Origin: CAYVMN01 sp964452575
GTDB taxonomy: Bacteria; Desulfobacterota; DSM-4660; Desulfatiglandales; Desulfatiglandaceae
Length of the DNA stretch: 10,892 nt
Direction of reading: 5' to 3'
Assembly: GCA_964452575.1 (NCBI GenBank)
Contig: CAYVMN010000155.1
Location: 1 to 10,892, forward strand
The notes under the pieces were generated by a model. That model searched no databases. It was not told the DNA's origin and was given only the letters and a program-made list of their open reading frames with translations. A program made the translations under genes and the position numbers. Of the stretch, positions 6,153 through 10,892 are shown piece after piece (position 1 is the stretch's first letter; the number at the start of each line of letters is the position of its first letter).

Positions 6153-7062
6153 TGTCTGAGGGGAAGGTAACACATTTGTTACTATAATGCAAAGAAAGAA
6201 AGTGGGGGTCTTTATCATAGGCATAAAAGCCCTGGCCGGTCTTTTTGCCGAGCCTTCCGCCGTCAACCATACGTTTGAGGATCGGGGGAGGTGCGAACCT
6301 CGGATCTTTTAGTCGATCATACAAGACTGATGTCAGGTGGAGGTGCTCGTCCAGTCCCTGTTGGTCAATCAGGGTCAGAGGCCCCGTTGGGTATCCAAGC
6401 CCCATCCGGAGGGCAGTGTCCAGACCTTCTCTATCCGCAAGGCCCTGCTCATAATAGTTGAGGGCCTGATTCATGTAAGGGACGAACAGGTAGTTGACAA
6501 TAAAACCAGGGGAATCTTTTGCCACAACCGTCTCCTTGCCGATCTTCCCGCAAAAATCGACAGCCAGATCGATCGCCTCCTGAGACGAGTCTAGGGACCT
6601 GACAATCTCAACAAGCCTTACTTTCAGGGGAGGTTTGAAGAAGTGCAATCCCAGGGTCTGTTGCGGGTTTTTGGCGGTCCGTCCGATTTCTGTGACCGAA
6701 TAGCAGGCCGTGCTCGTTGCGAGTATCGCCTCTCCCTTTATGAACGCCGAGACATGGGAAAAGATCTGCTTCTTGAGATCCAGATCCTCGGGTATTGACT
6801 CGATGACCAGATCCGCATCCTTCAAGACGGTAATGTCGGTACTGAAGATCAATCGGTTCAGAATATCATCCTTTTCTTCTTCTTTGATCGTGCCGGATCT
6901 TACGGCCTCGTCAAGGGACTTGTTCAATTCACCTTTTCCCCTCTCGAGGACCTGTTCATCTGAACTCCAGACAGCCACAATATAGCCTGCGCCGGCCACG
7001 AGATGAGCGATCCCGCTCCCCAATCCCTCAAACCCTGCAATGCTAACCTTGTCTATCCGCAT
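6124..7062 (-). CDS. 3-hydroxyacyl-CoA dehydrogenase paralogue with degenerate active site
   Basis: 312 residues; clear homologue of the preceding canonical dehydrogenase over residues 1-~283. His140, Glu152 and Asn190 align with the catalytic/structural His, Glu and Asn of the family. Three key positions differ: the NAD loop GxGxxG reads GFEGLG (Glu12 for the middle Gly), the acidic ribose-binding residue at the end of beta-2 is Ser33, and the catalytic Ser (Ser122 in the neighbour) is Ala119. HFFNP is also altered to HFFKP. It may be a non-catalytic partner subunit, bind another cofactor, or have drifted. After GQGFYAY (276-282), where relatives end, some 30 unrelated residues follow and the frame overlaps the toxin gene by 29 bases. 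ATG 7062 is preferred; a GTG one codon earlier is possible. GGGGGG lies eight bases upstream of the ATG. Confidence 0.88.
   Translation of the reverse strand: MRIDKVSIAGFEGLGSGIAHLVAGAGYIVAVWSSDEQVLERGKGELNKSLDEAVRSGTIKEEEKDDILNRLIFSTDITVLKDADLVIESIPEDLDLKKQIFSHVSAFIKGEAILATSTACYSVTEIGRTAKNPQQTLGLHFFKPPLKVRLVEIVRSLDSSQEAIDLAVDFCGKIGKETVVAKDSPGFIVNYLFVPYMNQALNYYEQGLADREGLDTALRMGLGYPTGPLTLIDQQGLDEHLHLTSVLYDRLKDPRFAPPPILKRMVDGGRLGKKTGQGFYAYDKDPHFLSLHYSNKCVTFPSDNGNQRIYRP
6167..6182. promoter_or_regulatory. Candidate operator palindrome of the toxin-antitoxin pair
   Basis: GTAACA (6167-6172) and TGTTAC (6177-6182) are exact reverse complements separated by CATT. The site lies 15 bases upstream of the toxin start codon. 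A possible -10 element, TATAGT, reads toward the toxin immediately upstream of and touching the palindrome (minus strand, about 6181-6186), but no clear -35 is seen. HigA-like antitoxins bind short palindromes over their own promoter, so autoregulation is the natural reading; it is inference. Confidence 0.45.
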
Positions 7063-7076
7063 CACTGTTTCCCCCC

Positions 7077-7958
7077 TTAGGCCCCGAACATCCCGGCCTC
7101 TTTGTACGTGTAAAACCCTCTCCCGGTCTTCCGCCCCAGGTATCCGGCATCCACCATGCGTCTTACCAGAGGAGGCGGCCAGTATCGGGGATCCTGGACC
7201 TGGTCAAACAGGGCCAGCGATACCCTCAGCTGCGTATCCATCCCGATATAGTCCAGGAGTTCAAAGGGGCCCATGGGATACCCCAAACCCAGTTTCACTG
7301 CCTTGTCGATCTCCTCAACCGAGGCCAGTCCCTCTTCATAGGCCTTGATGCAGGCATTGTTGAATGCCACAATGAAGTGGTTCAGGATGAAGCCAGGGGT
7401 CTCTTTGGTGGTGATAAAGACCTGCCCAAGGGCCTTGCCGAATTCCATGGTCCTTTCATAGGTCTCATCGCTGGTCTGAAGTCCCCGGGTCACCTCGACC
7501 AGTTTCATTACCTGGGCGGGGAGACAAAAGTGCATCCCGATGGTTCGATCCGGTCGGCCGGAGCCCGCTGCGATGGAGGTGATAGACAAGGTCGAGGTAT
7601 TTGAGGCCATGATGGTTTCAGGGGGGCACACCTCGTGTGCCCGGGAAAAGACCTGTTTCTTGAGCTCCAGATCCTCAAACACGGCCTCGATGACAAACCC
7701 ACAATCGGCCAGGTCCTCATAATCCACCGTGCCGACCAGCTTTTCGGTCATGATCTCATCTTTTTGGTCTGGCGTCATCTTTCCTTTTTTCACGCTCTTG
7801 GCGAAGAATTTGTCGATAAGGTCAAGGCCCCTATCCAGGACCTCCTGATCTTTTTCAACAAGGATTGTCTTAAATCCTGCCCGAGCTGACACAATCGCTA
7901 TGCCGGAGCCCATGGTCCCGGCCCCTAAGACCCCAATACCCTTTACTTGATCCGCCAT
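7077..7958 (-). CDS. hbd: 3-hydroxyacyl-CoA dehydrogenase (3-hydroxybutyryl-CoA dehydrogenase type)
   Basis: 293-residue NAD-dependent dehydrogenase that should oxidise (S)-3-hydroxyacyl-CoA to 3-oxoacyl-CoA in beta-oxidation. The NAD loop GAGTMG (12-17) is canonical and Glu35 is at the acidic end of beta-2. Catalytic residues fit the spacing of the human mitochondrial enzyme: Ser122 (in NTST), His143, Glu155 and Asn193. The C-terminal domain shows LGYPMGPFELLDYIGMD (225-241) and ends normally soon after TGRGFYTY (278-285). ATG 7958 lies two bases past the preceding stop, with AAAGGAG inside the end of the acyl-CoA dehydrogenase gene, so translation is coupled. The next gene downstream is a diverged paralogue. 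The symbol is generic for the family; chain length and exact substrate are not readable. Confidence 0.93.
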   Translation of the reverse strand: MADQVKGIGVLGAGTMGSGIAIVSARAGFKTILVEKDQEVLDRGLDLIDKFFAKSVKKGKMTPDQKDEIMTEKLVGTVDYEDLADCGFVIEAVFEDLELKKQVFSRAHEVCPPETIMASNTSTLSITSIAAGSGRPDRTIGMHFCLPAQVMKLVEVTRGLQTSDETYERTMEFGKALGQVFITTKETPGFILNHFIVAFNNACIKAYEEGLASVEEIDKAVKLGLGYPMGPFELLDYIGMDTQLRVSLALFDQVQDPRYWPPPLVRRMVDAGYLGRKTGRGFYTYKEAGMFGA

Positions 7959-7960
7959 GA

Positions 7961-9190
7961 TTACTCCTTTTTTTTGAGGTCCGATGTCCGAAGTCCGAAG
8001 TCGGATGCTTTGGTCACGGGTGAACGATTATTGTTTTTTTCAGTGAAATGCCTGCCGATGACGATCTTCTGAATCTGGCTCGTCCCTTCATAGATCTGTG
8101 TGATCTTTGAATCGCGAAAGATCCTCTCTACCGGATAGTCGCGGCAATAGCCATAGCCGCCGTGGATTTGAATCGCATCAGAGGCCACCCTTTCGGCCAC
8201 CTCTGAGGCCATTAGCTTGGCCATGGAGGCCTCAGCAGAAAAATCACCATAGCCAAGGTCCATCAGCCTCGCGACATGGAGGACCGATTGCCATGCCGCC
8301 TGAATCTGGGTGGCCATCTCGGCGATCATGAACTGAATTCCCTGATGCTCGATCAGTCGCTTCCCAAATTGGGTTCGCTCGTTCGCATAGGAGACCGCTG
8401 CCTCAAATGCCGCCTCAGCCACCCCTACGGCCTGGGCCGCGATATTGGGCCGCGAGTCATTCAGATAGGCCAGCAGGATCTTGAATCCTTGGCCAGGGAT
8501 GCCGATCAGATGATCGGCTGGCACGTGAAGATCCTCCAAGACTATCCCGGCCGTACTGGACGCCCGGACCCCCAGCTTTTCCTCTTTCTTTCCTACACTG
8601 AACCCGGCCATGTCTTTGGTGACAACAAAGGGACTCAGCCCCAATACCTTGTCATCTTCTTTGACCTTTAGGAAGACGCTGAAGAGGTCAGCCGCATCCC
8701 CTGTGGTTACGAAAATCTTGTTTCCGTTGAGGAGGTAACCGTCCGAGGTTTTTGTTGCTGTAGATCTCATGGCCCTGACATCAGAGCCCGCGTGGCTCTC
8801 CGTCATTGAAATGGCCCCCAGGGCACCCCGCAGGAACATGGGAAGAAACTTTTCTTTCTGTTCGTGGGTACCGAAATTCACGATGGGATAGCAACAATGG
8901 GAGGTCGTGGCAAAGATAATGCCCGTTGAGGGGCAGGCCTTGGAGATCTCTTTCAGTATCACCAGCCAGGCGGTCTTGGACACCGGGTTTCCACCATAGG
9001 CCTCGGGAATAAAAAGCCCGTTAAGACCAATTGCATTAATCTTCTCGATATTTTCCCAGGGAAACCGCCCCTCCCGATCCACTTCGGCGGCCCTAGGAGC
9101 AATCTCTTTCCTACAGAGATCCTGAACGGTCTCCAGGATGAGTCTTTCATCTTGATTCAGGGTTATCCCTTTTAAGAAGAAGTCTCTCAA
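7961..9190 (-). CDS. Acyl-CoA dehydrogenase
   Basis: 409-residue FAD flavoenzyme catalysing alpha,beta-dehydrogenation of an acyl-CoA, handing electrons to ETF. Seen: signature AISMTESHAGSDVRAM (126-141), FVTTGDAADLF (160-170), the ERTQFGKRLIEHQGIQ segment (271-286), QIHGGYGYCRDYPVERIFRD (341-360), and catalytic Glu368 in QIYEGTSQIQK. The usual GRxxIAAQAxG reads SRPNIAAQAVG (246-256), a mild variant. The homologous core ends near IGRHF (379-383); the last ~25 residues are extra and partly encoded by a heptameric DNA repeat. The start is TTG 9190: GGGGAGG lies five bases upstream and no in-frame ATG occurs before residue 129. It is 16 bases after the SDR stop. Confidence 0.92.
   Translation of the reverse strand: MRDFFLKGITLNQDERLILETVQDLCRKEIAPRAAEVDREGRFPWENIEKINAIGLNGLFIPEAYGGNPVSKTAWLVILKEISKACPSTGIIFATTSHCCYPIVNFGTHEQKEKFLPMFLRGALGAISMTESHAGSDVRAMRSTATKTSDGYLLNGNKIFVTTGDAADLFSVFLKVKEDDKVLGLSPFVVTKDMAGFSVGKKEEKLGVRASSTAGIVLEDLHVPADHLIGIPGQGFKILLAYLNDSRPNIAAQAVGVAEAAFEAAVSYANERTQFGKRLIEHQGIQFMIAEMATQIQAAWQSVLHVARLMDLGYGDFSAEASMAKLMASEVAERVASDAIQIHGGYGYCRDYPVERIFRDSKITQIYEGTSQIQKIVIGRHFTEKNNNRSPVTKASDFGLRTSDLKKKE
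7979..8006. repeat. Four tandem heptamers, GTCCGAA type, inside the acyl-CoA dehydrogenase 3' end
   Basis: Four consecutive 7-base units are GTCCGAT, GTCCGAA, GTCCGAA and GTCGGAT; because the last unit is nearly the inverse of the first, the array is also an imperfect palindrome. It encodes part of the non-homologous C-terminal tail (around SDFGLRTSD) of the acyl-CoA dehydrogenase. I believe similar GTCCGAA-type heptamer arrays occur as dispersed spacer repeats in some Desulfobacterota genomes; that is from memory. Confidence 0.65.
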
Positions 9191-9206
9191 GTAAACCTCC
9201 CCTCCC

Positions 9207-9968
9207 CTACCAGGAGATCAATTGGCCACCGTCAATGTAATATATGTGACCCGTAAGGTAATTGGATTCCTGGGAACATAAGAAGGCCACGAGGTAGCCC
9301 ACCTCTTCCGGCTCCCCGACGCGTCTTGCCGGTATCCGGCGAAGGATGATCTTGCGGAGCCTTTCATCCTCCATGGCCGCCTTTGAGATGTCCGTCATAA
9401 TGTGTCCGGGTGCAACGGTATTGACCTGGATATTGTGTCTGGCCCATTCCACAGCCAGGCATCGCGTCATGGCCTCAATGGCCCCTTTTGACACACAGTA
9501 GGCGAGTTGCCTGGGAACACCCAGTTGTCCCCAATAGGAACCGATATTGACGATCTTACCGCCACCTCTGGGGATCATCTGTCTGGCAACGTCCCTGGAG
9601 AGGAAAAACATGGGAAAGAAGTTGACCTCCATGACCCCAATCATCTCCTGATCGCTCAGTTCCAGGGCATCTTTCTCCATGTGTATCCCGGCATTGTTGA
9701 TGAGGAAGTCGATTCCCCCATACTCTGAGATCGCGCGTTTGAGGAGCCGTTCCCGGTCTGAGGCAGAGGCCACATCTGCCTGCACAGGCAGGACAGCACC
9801 CCCACCCTTTTCGATCTCAGAACATGTCTCCAGCAAAATTTTCTCATTTCTGGCACAGCATATGACCCGCACACCACTCTCGGACAAGACCGCTGCAATG
9901 GACTTACCTATTCCTTTGCTCGCCCCTGTAACCAAGGCGTTTTTTCCTTCTAAGCCTGTCAGTTCCAT
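9207..9968 (-). CDS. Short-chain dehydrogenase/reductase, FabG-like
   Basis: 253-residue classical SDR that should interconvert a hydroxyl and a keto group using NAD(P). Seen: TGASKGIG cofactor loop (14-21), NNAG (91-94), Asn116, catalytic Ser144, Tyr157 and Lys161 (YxxxK), a PG motif (187-188) and C-terminal YIDGGQ (244-249). The residues after beta-2 (CCARN, 38-41) put Arg40 where NADP-preferring members often have a basic residue; this is a hint only. In a beta-oxidation operon it could handle an (R)-3-hydroxyacyl-CoA or a ring hydroxyl that the (S)-specific dehydrogenases cannot. Start ATG 9968 lies nine bases after the hydratase stop; the closest purine-rich run (GGGGGAGA) is about 12 bases upstream. 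Confidence 0.9.
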   Translation of the reverse strand: MELTGLEGKNALVTGASKGIGKSIAAVLSESGVRVICCARNEKILLETCSEIEKGGGAVLPVQADVASASDRERLLKRAISEYGGIDFLINNAGIHMEKDALELSDQEMIGVMEVNFFPMFFLSRDVARQMIPRGGGKIVNIGSYWGQLGVPRQLAYCVSKGAIEAMTRCLAVEWARHNIQVNTVAPGHIMTDISKAAMEDERLRKIILRRIPARRVGEPEEVGYLVAFLCSQESNYLTGHIYYIDGGQLISW

Positions 9969-9977
9969 AATCAGAAA

Positions 9978-10760
9978 TCATCTCCCCCTAAAGTCTGGTT
10001 TTCTCTTTTCCACGAAGGCGGCCAGCCCCTCCTGACCGTCCTCGGTATTGTATGCGATGGTTCCAAGGTCGGCCTCCAGGACCAGGCCTTCCTTCAAGGG
10101 CACGTCCCGTCCCCTGAGCACGGCTTCCATGGCCAGAGAGATTGTAAGAGGGCTCTTCTCGCAGAGTTGATCCGCCAGGCCCAGGCATTCGTCCAATAGC
10201 TTCTCCTGCCCTACGACATTATAGACGAGGCCAAGCTGTAAGGCCTCTTCGGCATGGATGGGCCTTCCTGTCAGGACCATTTGCAAGGCCTTTGCCTGGC
10301 CGACCATACGGGTCAGTCTTTGGGTCCCGCCATATCCGGGGATAAGGCCAAGGTTGATTTCAGGAAGACCAAGGCGTGCATTGGGTGAGGCAAGCCGGAA
10401 GGTGCAGGCCAGGGCCATCTCCAGTCCACCGCCCAGGGCATAGCCGTTGATGGCTGCGATGCTCGGCTTGCCAAGCCCTTCAAGGGTATTAAAAACCTCC
10501 TGGCCAAAGGCCATTCCCTGTTTCTGTTGGAGTATATGGCGTCCCCGGAGTTCTGGAATGTCCGCCCCCGCGCAAAAGGCCTTCTCTCCCTGGCCGGTAA
10601 TAATCAGGACCCGCCTGTCAGGATCCCCTTTGAAGCGAAGGAATGCCTCCTTTAGGCTACTCAGCAGTTCAAAATTGAGGGCGTTCAAGACCTCTGGCCG
10701 CGTGATGGTCAGGATGTCGACCTTGTCCCTATGTTCGATTGAGAGAGACTTATTGCCCAC
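9978..10760 (-). CDS. Enoyl-CoA hydratase (crotonase)
   Basis: 260-residue crotonase-family enzyme adding water across a 2-enoyl-CoA. Both catalytic glutamates of true hydratases are present, 20 residues apart as in rat crotonase: Glu114 (in GGGLEMAL) and Glu134 (in LPEINLG). Oxyanion-hole regions are FCAGADI (62-68) and YALGGG (107-112). GYGGTQRLTR (142-151) and the C-terminal GLAAFVEKRKPDF (245-257) are typical. The start is taken as GTG 10760, because AAGGAG sits exactly six bases before it and it gives the standard family length. An in-frame ATG at 10781 (seven codons earlier) and one at 10886 are alternatives with weaker support. It lies 22 bases after the stop of the partial gene upstream. 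Confidence 0.93.
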   Translation of the reverse strand: MGNKSLSIEHRDKVDILTITRPEVLNALNFELLSSLKEAFLRFKGDPDRRVLIITGQGEKAFCAGADIPELRGRHILQQKQGMAFGQEVFNTLEGLGKPSIAAINGYALGGGLEMALACTFRLASPNARLGLPEINLGLIPGYGGTQRLTRMVGQAKALQMVLTGRPIHAEEALQLGLVYNVVGQEKLLDECLGLADQLCEKSPLTISLAMEAVLRGRDVPLKEGLVLEADLGTIAYNTEDGQEGLAAFVEKRKPDFRGR

Positions 10761-10782
10761 CTTCTTCTCCTTGCAATTCATG

Positions 10783-10892
10783 CTATTTGTAAAAGTCTTC
10801 TTCGTTCGGCTCACGTCTTTCATTAAATGACTGGAACAGCTCTTTGGCCTCTTTGGAGTCGAGATAATAGGATAGCAAGAGGTCATGGGCGA
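10783..10892 (-). CDS. 3' end of an enoyl-CoA hydratase/isomerase-like gene (partial)
   Basis: The last 35 residues of a gene running in from the right edge, ending at TAG 10783-10785. The tail YYLDSKEAKELFQSFNERREP (8-28 of the visible part) matches the crotonase-superfamily C-terminal pattern, in which a KEGxxAFxEKRxP-like segment closes the protein. No catalytic residues are within the window, so the reaction is unknown. It points the same way as, and lies 22 bases from, the next hydratase gene, indicating that the operon continues upstream. Confidence 0.6.
   Translation of the reverse strand, partial: AHDLLLSYYLDSKEAKELFQSFNERREPNEEDFYK

Noticed and set aside
3868..6213. Target-site duplication bounding the accessory island
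   Set aside because: I compared both edges and found only a 6-base CATAAA match, which is expected by chance.
1..10892. CRISPR array, tRNA, rRNA or complete insertion sequence
   Set aside because: No regularly spaced direct repeats, no cloverleaf or rRNA-like sequence and no transposase motif were seen on either strand.

Overview
All confidently called genes in this window lie on the minus strand. Apart from one insertion-like patch they form a compact acyl-CoA catabolic gene set. In transcription order (right to left) the main block is: the 3' end of a probable crotonase-fold gene, an enoyl-CoA hydratase, an FabG-like short-chain dehydrogenase (SDR), an acyl-CoA dehydrogenase, and two tandem 3-hydroxyacyl-CoA dehydrogenases. 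Gaps between these are only 22, 9, 16, 2 and 14 bases, as expected for one operon. At the left end lie a two-domain Fe-S/flavin 2,4-dienoyl-CoA-reductase-like enzyme and an AMP-forming acyl-CoA ligase, 10 bases apart. Together they could activate a carboxylic acid to its CoA thioester, remove awkward double bonds, and carry out dehydrogenation, hydration and oxidation. No thiolase or ring hydrolase is visible, so the last step must be encoded elsewhere. No promoter for the main block is visible; it should lie to the right of the window.

Between the two catabolic blocks (about 3868-6213) lies a patch of unrelated accessory genes. It holds a toxin-first RelE/ParE-like plus HTH antitoxin pair, an MNT nucleotidyltransferase plus HEPN/UPF0332 pair with a 4-base overlap, and two previously open but now decayed genes that ordinary ORF calling misses. 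One decayed gene is a DprA/SLOG-like gene broken by at least three frameshifts (3931-4187). The other is the first ~19 codons of a DUF1156-type DNA methyltransferase cut off abruptly (5348-5440). The second hydroxyacyl-CoA dehydrogenase runs past the normal end of its family and overlaps the toxin gene, so its 3' end looks remodelled when the patch arrived.

The most interesting metabolic feature is the dehydrogenase pair. The first copy has every expected catalytic and NAD-binding residue. The second keeps His, Glu and Asn but has lost the catalytic Ser, the middle Gly of the NAD loop and the acidic ribose-binding residue. It may be a pseudo-enzyme subunit or have an altered function.

The gene content (beta-oxidation genes in a long operon, an Fe-S dienoyl-CoA reductase, mid GC, heptameric GTCCGAA repeats) suggests an anaerobic bacterium, plausibly Desulfobacterota. 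This is inference from style and content; no marker gene is present.
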